The position numbers and the translations under genes were made by a program. Shown here in pieces: positions 1 through 5,413 of a DNA stretch of 5,520 nt; position 1 is the stretch's first letter; each line of letters opens with the position of its first letter. Source of the DNA: Flavobacteriaceae bacterium (GTDB lineage: Bacteria > Bacteroidota > Bacteroidia > Flavobacteriales > Weeksellaceae); NCBI GenBank assembly GCA_031289875.1, contig JAITOO010000046.1, positions 1 to 5,520 on the forward strand. Reading direction: 5' to 3'. The notes under the pieces were generated by a model. It saw nothing but the letters and a program-made list of their open reading frames with translations. It did not search any database and was not told the DNA's origin.

Positions 1-654
1 ATATTTTTTCTTTTCTGTCTTGAAAAAGAGGTACAACAGGCTCAAAAACAGCAGAAAATAGCCGAAAGCCTCATATAGCTGCGCAGGGTGGCGCGGAACG
101 ATACTGCCGTAGCCGTCGCTTTGCTGGTAAAATTTCACTGCCCAAGGCAAATCAGAAGGTTTGCCGACGATTTCCGAATTGAGGAAATTTCCGATTCGTA
201 TGAACATTCCGCCAATGGCAACAGGGATAACGATTCGGTCTAAAATCCATAAAACGTTCCTTTTCAAATATTTTTTATTGAACAGATACAAAGCCAGCAC
301 AATTCCTATCGCTGCGCCATGGCTTGCAAGTCCTTGAAATCCTGTAAATTTAAACTCAGGATTGGTTTCAATCGGCAAAAAAACTGCCAAGGGGTCTTCG
401 GTCAGCAGTTCTCGCTGGTAGAAAAACACATGTCCCAAGCGCGCTCCGATAATCACAGCTAAAAACATATACATAAGCAAAGGATCTAACAATTTTCGGT
501 CTTCCTTGTCTTTGGCAAAGATTCTGTCCATGAGGTAATATCCTAAGGCAAATGCAATTACATACATCAAACTGTAAAACCGCAGCGTGAAATTGATGAC
601 AGGAATGTGGACTCCAATGTCGGGATTCCAAGAAATATACAACAATTCATTCAT
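1..654 (-). CDS. lgt: Prolipoprotein diacylglyceryl transferase Lgt, C-terminus cut by window edge
   Basis: Lgt is an inner-membrane enzyme that transfers diacylglyceryl from phosphatidylglycerol to the lipobox cysteine of prolipoproteins, the first step of lipoprotein maturation. Translation gives 218 residues open to the window edge. Visible family landmarks are an early membrane segment with RFYSLMY (25-31), GARLGH (70-75), the HG pair in GLASHGAA (H112), the Lgt signature [14 protein letters not shown] (152-165) with the conserved Arg153, Asn156, Glu161 and Gly164, and RHPAQLYEA (188-196). Hydrophobic stretches recur throughout, as expected of a multi-pass protein. The family is usually about 260-290 residues, so roughly the last 50-70, including the late conserved Arg, lie outside. 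The start at 654 is chosen because its ATG overlaps the yidD stop as ATGA, implying translational coupling. No broken frame is visible. Confidence 0.96.
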   Translation of the reverse strand, partial: MNELLYISWNPDIGVHIPVINFTLRFYSLMYVIAFALGYYLMDRIFAKDKEDRKLLDPLLMYMFLAVIIGARLGHVFFYQRELLTEDPLAVFLPIETNPEFKFTGFQGLASHGAAIGIVLALYLFNKKYLKRNVLWILDRIVIPVAIGGMFIRIGNFLNSEIVGKPSDLPWAVKFYQQSDGYGSIVPRHPAQLYEAFGYFLLFLSLLYLFFKTEKKKY

Positions 655-893
655 AATTCTGATTTTTTAGGAGGTACGGGGTCGTATCCTTTTCCGCCCC
701 AAGGATGACATTTCGCTATCCTTTTGATTCCCAGCCATGTGCCTGCAAATAAACCATATGTTTTCAACGCTTCGAGCGTATATTGAGAACAAGTCGGCGT
801 ATATCGGCAGTTATTTCCCAACAAAGGGGAAACCGCTGACTGATAGATTTTTATCAGCACGACAAAAGGCAAAATGGATATTTTTTTTACCAT
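651..893 (-). CDS. yidD: YidD, membrane protein insertion efficiency factor
   Basis: This is a small membrane-associated protein of the YidD family (older name DUF37, sometimes mislabelled alpha-haemolysin). Family members assist YidC/Sec-dependent insertion of inner-membrane proteins. The 80 residues show all the hallmarks: an amphipathic N-terminal helix (about 5-25) with [14 protein letters not shown], then C29-R-Y-x-P-T-C35-S-Q-Y, a second helix with EALKTYG, and KRIAKC62[12 protein letters not shown] near the C-terminus. The length is typical. It is followed by lgt with a 4-base ATGA overlap, so the two are co-transcribed and probably translationally coupled. A weak AAGG lies just before the ATG, and a TATCTTTG -7 box lies about 18 bases upstream. 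In many other bacteria yidD sits with rnpA and yidC; pairing with lgt here still fits an envelope-biogenesis role. Confidence 0.96.
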   Translation of the reverse strand: MVKKISILPFVVLIKIYQSAVSPLLGNNCRYTPTCSQYTLEALKTYGLFAGTWLGIKRIAKCHPWGGKGYDPVPPKKSEL

Positions 894-910
894 ACCTTAA
901 AATATGCTGA

Positions 911-918
911 CAAAGATA
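911..918 (-). promoter_or_regulatory. Candidate Bacteroidota -7 box for yidD-lgt
   Basis: Read on the minus strand this is TATCTTTG, an exact match to the Bacteroidota TAnnTTTG element. Transcription would start about 10-13 bases before the yidD ATG. No clear TTTG -33 box is seen about 19-21 bases upstream. The position just after the terminator of the upstream lipoprotein gene supports an independent promoter. Confidence 0.5.
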
Positions 919-971
919 TGAATTTTAATGTAAATACGATTTAAAATGATAAAACGGAATCAAAAAGCATA

Positions 972-1003
972 AAAAAAAAGACTACTTCTTGTAGCCTTTT
1001 TTT
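972..1003 (-). terminator. Rho-independent terminator of the small lipoprotein gene
   Basis: On the minus strand a stem GGCTAC / GTAGTC (one G-U pair) closes an AAGAA loop and is followed by nine T; A-rich bases before the stem can extend pairing with the T-tract. It lies about 24 bases after the lipoprotein stop codon. The structure is nearly symmetrical, with T after the stem on the plus strand too, so it could work in both directions, but no plus-strand gene approaches it. Confidence 0.85.
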
Positions 1004-1026
1004 GTAACTTTGCTGTTATTGAGCAA

Positions 1027-1266
1027 TTATTTTGCAGCCGGTTCAGCAGCAGGAGCTTTGTCTGCTGCAGGAGCAGGAGTTGCTTCTGTTGCAGGAGCAG
1101 CAGCAGCAGTTGAGTCTGGAGCAACAGCAGCAGCTGAGTCCGTTGCAACAGCAGTGCTGTCAGTAGTAGCTGGAGCAGCGTCAGTTCCTGCTTTTTTGTC
1201 ACAAGCTACAAATGAAGTTCCTACGATTGCTACAATAGCGGCGATGTTTAAAATGGTTTTCTTCAT
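1027..1266 (-). CDS. Small Ala/Pro-rich lipoprotein, function unknown
   Basis: This encodes 79 residues. A type II signal peptide is clear: MKKT, a hydrophobic core (5-18), then the lipobox FVAC with Cys22 as the predicted lipidated residue. The mature part (about 57 residues) is almost entirely Ala, Thr, Pro, Asp, Ser and Glu, with repeated units such as DSTAVA, DSAAAVAP, DSTAAAAP and PAPAADKAPAAEPAAK. It should be disordered and has no catalytic motif. The residues after Cys22 are DKKAG, without the acid-rich surface-export signal known from Capnocytophaga and Flavobacterium, so a periplasm-facing anchor is more likely (inference). The gene has its own terminator and a TATCTTTG box upstream, so it appears monocistronic. 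An A-rich leader with no strong Shine-Dalgarno sequence precedes the ATG. Short similar lipoproteins are common in the phylum, but I recognise no named family. Confidence 0.85.
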   Translation of the reverse strand: MKKTILNIAAIVAIVGTSFVACDKKAGTDAAPATTDSTAVATDSAAAVAPDSTAAAAPATEATPAPAADKAPAAEPAAK

Positions 1267-1313
1267 AATCTTTTTTCTTTTTAGATTGTTAAATTAATTA
1301 TTTTTGTTATGCT

Positions 1314-1339
1314 GCAAAGATAAAATGAGTTATCTTTGC
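1314..1339. promoter_or_regulatory. Palindromic divergent promoter: two back-to-back -7 boxes
   Basis: The arms GCAAAGATAA (1314-1323) and TTATCTTTGC (1330-1339) are a perfect 10-base inverted repeat with a 6-base spacer. Each arm holds TATCTTTG, a full TAnnTTTG match: on the minus strand at 1322-1315, facing the small lipoprotein gene (leader about 42 bases), and on the plus strand at 1331-1338, facing the 1429 gene (leader about 85 bases). Only the plus-strand side has a TTTG upstream (1303-1306), at a spacing of 24 that is longer than usual. The same symmetry could also be an operator for a dimeric regulator. Confidence 0.5.
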
Positions 1340-1352
1340 TGTGGTTTTCTAA

Positions 1353-1390
1353 CGCTTGTAAATGTTTGTAAATTATTTTACAAAAAAGCG
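1353..1390. repeat. Nested inverted repeat with TTGTAAA/TTTACAA motifs
   Basis: TTTGTAAA (1365-1372) and TTTACAAA (1377-1384) form a perfect 8-base inverted repeat around TTAT. Outside it CGCTT (1353-1357) pairs with AAGCG (1386-1390). A second direct copy of TTGTAAA lies at 1356-1362, exactly 10 bases from the first, and another TTTACAA lies at 1419-1425 just before the downstream GTG start. It sits between the putative plus-strand promoter and the gene, so it could be an operator or a leader hairpin. The region is AT-rich, so chance is a real alternative. Confidence 0.4.
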
Positions 1391-1428
1391 GTACTGAAAA
1401 TCAGTAATATGAGTTTGTTTTACAAATC

Positions 1429-2571
1429 GTGAGTGACGAAAAAGTACTATTTAACGAGCTTAAAAAAGCGATAACGGAAACCTTTTTACAAGATTTTCCG
1501 ATGACAACCCCTGATATGTCTCAGTGGAAGGGTCTTGATATTATTTATTTTCAAGAACATTTGAGGCAAAAAGTTAGGGGAAACGTTAGTGAAAAATGGT
1601 TTTACACCTATTTCAAGTCTCCGTTTGAGAAACTTCCGCGTGTGGATATGCTAAATATGCTGGCTCAATACAGTGGATTCCGCAGTTGGGCAGAGTTTGT
1701 GGAGAAAAAATCTTCTCAAAAAAAAGAAAAGAACGAAGAAATTGTTCCCATTCAGGAAGAAGCAAATGGACAGGAAAATACAGAAATTCCGGTTGTAATA
1801 AATTCTTTTGTTTCTGAAAGTCAGGAAAATAACCGGGAAAGTAAAATAATGGTGCCGGAAAGTAAACTTGCTAAACCTGCTTTTGAAACTTCTGTTCCAA
1901 AAGAAAAAAAAATAAGGCATATTGCAGTCAGCAGGCTGGTTTACTGGTCGATAGGCGGTGTTCTCGCCTTGATTGGAATTTTCTTGGGGACATATTATTA
2001 TGAAAATAAAAACACTTGCGATTTTTGCTTTTACGATGCCGACAGAGGGTCGCTTATTCAGGCAAATTTGGACATAACTATCATAAAAAAAGGATTTTCA
2101 CCTGAATTTTACTCCATCAAAGAAGGCTGTTTTTCCTACCGATCAACGGCGGACATTCTAACAATGGTTGTTACTTCTCCGATATATAAAAAGGATACTT
2201 TTGTTGTTGGATTAAAAGAAATTCGTGATAATTCGAAAAAAAATAAAATAAATTTCAAATTACGACCGGATGATTATGCTATTATGCTAAAATACTATTC
2301 CACGCTGAACACTCAGGACGAACTGCGTAAGGCGGAACTCATCAAACAGCGGCGTGCAGAGCTGGACAAACTCATCGCAGATAATGCGCTTATCTACCAA
2401 GTGTATGATAATGACATATTTGGCGTGGAAGTTTTGGACAAGAAAAAGTACATTGACTTTATGACGACTCCGACTACCTCTCTGAAAAATTATGTACTAA
2501 TCAGCAGTACTACAGATAAATACAATAAAATCAATTTCATAAAATTTAAAATTCAAAAAGATGAAAGCTAA
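1429..2571 (+). CDS. Single-pass membrane protein with cytoplasmic HTH-like domain and periplasmic region, function unknown
   Basis: This encodes 380 residues. The N-terminal domain (about 1-95) is helical and ends in VSEKWFYTYF (53-62), LPRVDMLNMLAQYSGF (69-84) and SWAEF, a pattern seen in the N-terminal part of many Bacteroidota proteins and HTH-like in spacing. A charged Gln/Glu/Lys-rich linker (95-165) leads to one membrane segment (about 170-190) preceded by KEKKIRH, predicting the N-terminus in the cytoplasm. The periplasmic part has C197-D-F-C200 and C234, a beta-rich stretch (about 200-280, YKKDTFVV), an RRAELDKLIADNA helix (308-320), and a final mixed region. The architecture resembles ToxR-type membrane-anchored regulators, but that is inference. 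GTG at 1429 is chosen because a stop lies in frame at 1405 and the N-terminal sequence fits; Met25 is the next alternative. It overlaps the following lipoprotein gene by 11 bases. Confidence 0.88.
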   Translation: MSDEKVLFNELKKAITETFLQDFPMTTPDMSQWKGLDIIYFQEHLRQKVRGNVSEKWFYTYFKSPFEKLPRVDMLNMLAQYSGFRSWAEFVEKKSSQKKEKNEEIVPIQEEANGQENTEIPVVINSFVSESQENNRESKIMVPESKLAKPAFETSVPKEKKIRHIAVSRLVYWSIGGVLALIGIFLGTYYYENKNTCDFCFYDADRGSLIQANLDITIIKKGFSPEFYSIKEGCFSYRSTADILTMVVTSPIYKKDTFVVGLKEIRDNSKKNKINFKLRPDDYAIMLKYYSTLNTQDELRKAELIKQRRAELDKLIADNALIYQVYDNDIFGVEVLDKKKYIDFMTTPTTSLKNYVLISSTTDKYNKINFIKFKIQKDES

Positions 2572-3148
2572 TTATATTTTTCGGTTCTTATTTCTATTAT
2601 TAATGATATTAACTTCTTGTAATAGAGATAAATACTATTCGGGTGAAAAAAATCTTGAAATTATAAAAGGCTATAATAACAAAAATTATTATCCATCCGG
2701 CAAAATGGATTCTTTGCAGGCGATTTCCTATATTACCATTCAAAAATTGCAGGAAGTCTATGATTTGTCGGTTTTGGCGTATGAAAACAAAGCCAATAAA
2801 GATATTGATACTCTGATATTTACGCAATTGAAAGGATATTTTTCCAAAAACGATACGCTCTATGCCCAAAAGATAGTCAATACGATGGACTCTTTGCAGG
2901 TAAAATATGTCAAGTTGGAATTGATAAAAAGTAATAATTCGGATTCTTTAATTCAATCGGATTCTATTGGAACTGTGAGGTTTAACGCATATTATTACGA
3001 TAAGAACAAGAAAAAATTCATAGAAAAAGAACGTCAAGCAAATTATATTTTAAAGAAAAATCCTGAAAAATTCAAAGCTGAATTTAAGTTTTATTTCACC
3101 TACATTGGAAATTTCGACTCTGTAACTTATAAAAAATCAATAAGATAG
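2561..3148 (+). CDS. Hypothetical lipoprotein, partner of the preceding membrane protein
   Basis: This encodes 195 residues. A lipoprotein signal peptide is clear: MKANYIFR, a hydrophobic core FLFLLLMI, then the lipobox LTSC with Cys20 as the lipid site. The mature protein is Lys/Asn/Tyr-rich with alternating polar and hydrophobic residues. A helical part (about 50-110, with AISYITIQKLQEVYDL) is followed by a beta-like C-terminal half (VRFNAYYYDKNKKKF, AEFKFYFTYIGNF). I see no catalytic motif and recognise no family. The ATG lies inside the end of the upstream gene (11-base overlap), so the two are one operon and probably act in the same periplasmic process. The 3' end overlaps the convergent cyclo-ligase gene by 22 bases. 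Residues after the cysteine are NRDKYY, not an acid-rich surface signal. Confidence 0.86.
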   Translation: MKANYIFRFLFLLLMILTSCNRDKYYSGEKNLEIIKGYNNKNYYPSGKMDSLQAISYITIQKLQEVYDLSVLAYENKANKDIDTLIFTQLKGYFSKNDTLYAQKIVNTMDSLQVKYVKLELIKSNNSDSLIQSDSIGTVRFNAYYYDKNKKKFIEKERQANYILKKNPEKFKAEFKFYFTYIGNFDSVTYKKSIR

Positions 3149-3684
3149 TTAGGGGTAACAACACAGTCCAAAGGAATATCATCAGGGGAAACGTCGTCAA
3201 TAGCAGAAATCGGTTCAAAAAACGACAGCCCAACTTTCTTCGTCGTTGGAATCTTCGCCAAAAAACGGTCGTAATAACCTTTTCCGTATCCGGTGCGGTT
3301 TCCTCGCAAATCGTAAGCCAAAAGCGGAACAAACACTATATCAACATTTATTAAATTAACTTCTTCTTGATCAGCAGGTTCAAGGATTCCCCAAGGATTT
3401 TCGATTAATTGCGTTTTTGAGGTCAATTCAAAGTGAATCAACTCGTTTCCAACAGTTTTAGAAGTAAAAACTTTCTTGTTGTTTTCACACAAATAATTGA
3501 TAAACAACGAAGTATCTATTTCCTTTTTCCGTTTGATAGACAAAAAAATGTGATAAGAATCGAAACAACTCAGTTCCGACTGTTCCCAACGATGAAAAAT
3601 TTGAGAGGAAAAAGCCTGTATTTCTTTCTCTGAAAGCTGGGAACGTTGTTCTTGAAAATATTTTCGAGTTTCTGATTTGGTCAT
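3127..3684 (-). CDS. fau: 5-formyltetrahydrofolate cyclo-ligase
   Basis: This is a cytoplasmic enzyme of one-carbon metabolism that converts 5-formyl-THF to 5,10-methenyl-THF using ATP, salvaging a folate form that inhibits other folate enzymes. The 185 residues match the usual 180-200. Visible landmarks are the N-terminal helix with R..R..L (TRKYFQEQRSQLS, 6-18), NPWGILEP (96-103), the hydrophobic strand VDIVFVPLLAYDL (114-126), the nucleotide/folate loop GNRTGYGKGYYDRFL (128-142) that is the family signature, and the C-terminal PLDCVVTP (171-178). The ATG overlaps the stop of the upstream ferredoxin gene as ATGA, fixing the start and placing the gene last in the U32-ferredoxin operon. Its 3' end overlaps the convergent lipoprotein gene by 22 bases. 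The symbol fau (ygfA) follows E. coli usage. Confidence 0.95.
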   Translation of the reverse strand: MTKSETRKYFQEQRSQLSEKEIQAFSSQIFHRWEQSELSCFDSYHIFLSIKRKKEIDTSLFINYLCENNKKVFTSKTVGNELIHFELTSKTQLIENPWGILEPADQEEVNLINVDIVFVPLLAYDLRGNRTGYGKGYYDRFLAKIPTTKKVGLSFFEPISAIDDVSPDDIPLDCVVTPNYLIDFL

Positions 3685-3911
3685 ATTTTTTTCACGGTAA
3701 TAATTTTTACGGGACAGGCTTTTGCCGCTTTGTCTGCCTGCTCAAAAATGCTGTCGTCAGGGATTTTCGCAGTATGGAAACCCTTCTTTTCCATAGATTT
3801 AAGCAAAACGGATTTGCCGTCTTTTTTCGACATGCGGAAATGTTCGGGGTCAAACTCTGCGCAGTAATTGCAGCCGATACATTTTTCCCGCTGTAACGTA
3901 ATGATTGTCAT
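3681..3911 (-). CDS. Single-cluster [4Fe-4S] ferredoxin
   Basis: This is a small soluble electron carrier of 76 residues. Cys11, Cys14 and Cys17 (C-I-G-C-N-Y-C) plus the distant Cys66 followed by Pro67 form one [4Fe-4S] site, the arrangement of Bacillus-type monocluster ferredoxins. After Cys17 comes AEFDPEHF, which matches the acidic segment common in this family. The second cluster of 2[4Fe-4S] clostridial ferredoxins is replaced by a loop/helix region (about 30-62). The stop overlaps the ATG of the cyclo-ligase gene (ATGA), and the start overlaps the stop of a possible 35-codon ORF. It lies 110 bases downstream of the U32 gene on the same strand with no terminator between, so it is probably co-transcribed; it could be the electron donor of the U32 protein (inference). 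Confidence 0.94.
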   Translation of the reverse strand: MTIITLQREKCIGCNYCAEFDPEHFRMSKKDGKSVLLKSMEKKGFHTAKIPDDSIFEQADKAAKACPVKIITVKKI

Positions 3912-4015
3912 ATAATTACTTGTCTTTTTAATTTGTCGAATTTTATAAAATACAATTCCGCTTGCGAAAGATTTTTAATTAATTGATTTATTTTCAGTAA
4001 TTTATATATTTTCAT
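3908..4015 (-). CDS. Possible 35-residue small protein between the U32 and ferredoxin genes
   Basis: An ATG six bases after the U32 stop opens a frame of 35 codons that ends in TGA overlapping the ferredoxin ATG as ATGA. The product starts MKIYKLLKINQL and is rich in Lys, Ile and Leu, with a predicted amphipathic helix; it has no signal peptide and no Cys. It fills almost the whole gap between the two flanking genes, and the close junctions at both ends are what a real operon gene or a coupling ORF would show. The sequence is very AT-rich, there is no clear Shine-Dalgarno sequence, and I recognise no homologue, so a chance ORF is a serious alternative. Confidence 0.35.
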   Translation of the reverse strand: MKIYKLLKINQLIKNLSQAELYFIKFDKLKRQVII

Positions 4016-4021
4016 ATAGTT

Positions 4022-5269
4022 CTAAATTTCATTTTTCACCACCTTATACAACTTGTCTGACGGGCGGATTTTAAAGCTCAACGGAATTGTCAAAACGTCG
4101 CCTTTTTTTGCTTCTTGCGCAGTCAAATCATTGACCATCATTGATTTAACCTCTGATTCTTGAGAGCCTGTCGTCTGTCCCTGCACCAAAATTTTATCGC
4201 CGACCTTCAAATCGTAAGCCTCAATTTCAAACTCCCCGATTTGCATTTTCGGGTAAAAATGCCGTCCTTTTCCGATGTAAATTTTTTTCTGCGTAGCATT
4301 CGAGCCGGGATTTTCTGACCATTCGCCTAATTTTTGTCCTAAATAATAACCACTCCAAAAGCCTCTGTTGTAAACGGTTTTCAGCTGTTCCAGCCAATTT
4401 TTCACTTTTTCACGGGAAAAATTTCCATCATAAATAGCATCAATCGCTTCGCGGTAACATTTCGTAACGGCTGCCACGTATTCGGGTGCCCGCCCGCGAC
4501 CTTCAATTTTCAACACTTTGACGCCGGCATTCACGATTTGGTCGAGAAAATCAATCGTACAAAGGTCTTTCGGAGACATCATATATTCGTTGTCAAGCTC
4601 AATCTCAAAACCTGATTCCTGATCGATAACCGTATATTTTTTACGGCAATTCTGCTTGCAAGCTCCTCGATTTGCAGATGAATTGTGCGAATGAAGGCTC
4701 AAATAGCATTTTCCTGAAACTGCCATGCAGAGCGCTCCATGACCGAAAATTTCAATTTCGACGAGATTTCCGCTCGGCGATTTAATCTTCTCCTTTTCAA
4801 TCTGCTGCGTGATTTTTTTTACTTGGCTCAGACTCAATTCGCGGCTTAAAACCATAGTTTCAGCAAACAAAGCATAAAATTTTACTGTTTCTATGTTCGT
4901 GATGTTTATTTGCGTGGAAATGTGAACTCCCATTCCGATTTGCCGTGCATAAGCGATAACTGCTTGGTCCATAGCGATAACTGCTGTGATATTTGCTTTT
5001 TTGGCGCGGTCGAGGACGGTTTTTATGATGGACAAATCGTGGTCGTAGATGATGGTGTTTAAAGTCAAATATGTTCGTACGCCTTTTTCAGAACATCTTT
5101 TGTCAATTTCATCCAAGTCGTTCAAAGTGAAATTAATGCTCGAACGAGCGCGCATATTGAGTTGTTCTATGCCGAAATAAATCGAATCTGCGCCGTTGTC
5201 AAGGGCGGTTTGCAGCGAGGCAAAATCTCCCGCAGGGGACATGAGTTCTATTTTTCCGCTTTTGGTCAT
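4022..5269 (-). CDS. U32-family protein, TrhP/RlhA-like RNA hydroxylase family
   Basis: This encodes 415 residues. The family is named after peptidases, but characterised E. coli members (TrhP/YegQ, RlhA) hydroxylate tRNA wobble uridine or 23S rRNA cytidine in a prephenate- and Fe-S-dependent way. Features are an N-terminal TIM-barrel-like start ELMSPAGDFASL (8-19), NGADSIYFG (25-33), LSRELSL (141-147), and the U32 signature EIFGHGALC181MAVSGKC188YLS (173-191), followed by NRGAC204KQNC208RKKY. Those four Cys are likely Fe-S ligands. MSPKDL (231-236) and KIEGRGRAPEYVAAV (254-268) are also conserved. A C-terminal small beta domain (about 325-410) is present. The size is near single-module TrhP (about 450) and well below RlhA (about 670), so TrhP-like is favoured, but orthology is unproven. 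It is the first gene of the operon, with -7 boxes upstream and an IS30 end about 115 bases away. Confidence 0.92.
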   Translation of the reverse strand: MTKSGKIELMSPAGDFASLQTALDNGADSIYFGIEQLNMRARSSINFTLNDLDEIDKRCSEKGVRTYLTLNTIIYDHDLSIIKTVLDRAKKANITAVIAMDQAVIAYARQIGMGVHISTQINITNIETVKFYALFAETMVLSRELSLSQVKKITQQIEKEKIKSPSGNLVEIEIFGHGALCMAVSGKCYLSLHSHNSSANRGACKQNCRKKYTVIDQESGFEIELDNEYMMSPKDLCTIDFLDQIVNAGVKVLKIEGRGRAPEYVAAVTKCYREAIDAIYDGNFSREKVKNWLEQLKTVYNRGFWSGYYLGQKLGEWSENPGSNATQKKIYIGKGRHFYPKMQIGEFEIEAYDLKVGDKILVQGQTTGSQESEVKSMMVNDLTAQEAKKGDVLTIPLSFKIRPSDKLYKVVKNEI

Positions 5270-5292
5270 TGATTAAATTTGATGAATTTTTG

Positions 5293-5300
5293 CAAAATTA
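5293..5300 (-). promoter_or_regulatory. Candidate -7 box for the U32 operon (proximal)
   Basis: On the minus strand this reads TAATTTTG, an exact TAnnTTTG match, placing the transcript start roughly 17-21 bases before the U32 ATG. No TTTG-like -33 element is visible at the expected distance. Confidence 0.45.
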
Positions 5301-5323
5301 CTAATAAAAATCGGTGGCGGTAT

Positions 5324-5354
5324 AAAAAGTATGCTGTTTTAAAAGAAAGACAAT
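5324..5354 (-). promoter_or_regulatory. Candidate two-box promoter for the U32 operon (distal)
   Basis: On the minus strand ATTG (5354-5351, three of four bases of TTTG) is followed after exactly 19 bases by TACTTTTT (5331-5324, seven of eight bases of TAnnTTTG). Spacing fits the Bacteroidota consensus, but both boxes are imperfect. It lies between the IS30 end and the U32 gene, so it is native sequence rather than part of the element. Confidence 0.3.
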
Positions 5355-5382
5355 TTAGGTAAAGAAGTTGTATTTTTGTAAA

Positions 5383-5413
5383 TGTGCAGATTCAACAACT
5401 GAATGCAACTTTA
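5383..5413. repeat. Terminal inverted repeat of an IS30-family element (one end)
   Basis: From about 5385 the plus strand reads TGCAGATTCAA, then after a short variable stretch ATGCAAC. This closely follows the end of IS30 as I recall it (TGTAGATTCAA, then ACGCAAC at the same distance). It lies immediately beyond the transposase C-terminus, and the transposase stop codon falls at its inner edge. The exact outer boundary (about 5381-5385) and the target duplication cannot be set without the other end. Confidence 0.65.

Larger units (their letters stand above)
5270..5382. other. Native intergenic region between the IS30 end and the U32 operon
   Basis: No coding frame is supported here. It holds the two candidate minus-strand promoters described separately. 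The ATG of the U32 gene is preceded by an AT-rich leader without a recognisable Shine-Dalgarno sequence, as is usual in Bacteroidota. Confidence 0.6.

Noticed and set aside
368..631. Minus-strand 87-residue frame inside lgt
   Set aside because: The overlapping frame carries the full Lgt motif set from 654 to the window edge, so this one is a shadow.
651..893. Haemolysin annotation for the YidD protein
   Set aside because: The family acts in membrane protein insertion; the haemolysin label is a historical name and nothing here suggests a toxin.
1036..1190. Repeated GCAGCAGC-like DNA as a CRISPR array or tandem-repeat locus
   Set aside because: There are no regular direct repeats with spacers; the pattern is explained by Ala codons in a low-complexity protein.
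1010..1297. Plus-strand Ala/Gly/Val-rich frame of 95 residues, and a minus-strand Leu/Gln-rich frame at 960-1202
   Set aside because: Both are other-frame readings of the GCA/CAG-type repeats in the small lipoprotein gene, whose own frame has a signal peptide, lipobox and terminator.
1651..1920. Minus-strand Phe-rich frame inside the membrane protein gene, and similar minus frames at 2609-2869 and 3096-3332
   Set aside because: They are antisense shadows of well-supported genes: Phe-rich or basic translations with no domain or start context.
4022..5269. U32 protein as a secreted collagenase-type protease
   Set aside because: There is no signal peptide, and the conserved Cys set and signature fit the RNA hydroxylase members of the family better.
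5371..5378. Plus-strand TATTTTTG as a promoter reading toward the window end
   Set aside because: No -33 element and no plus-strand gene follows; it would read antisense into the IS30 transposase. Chance match in AT-rich sequence is likely.
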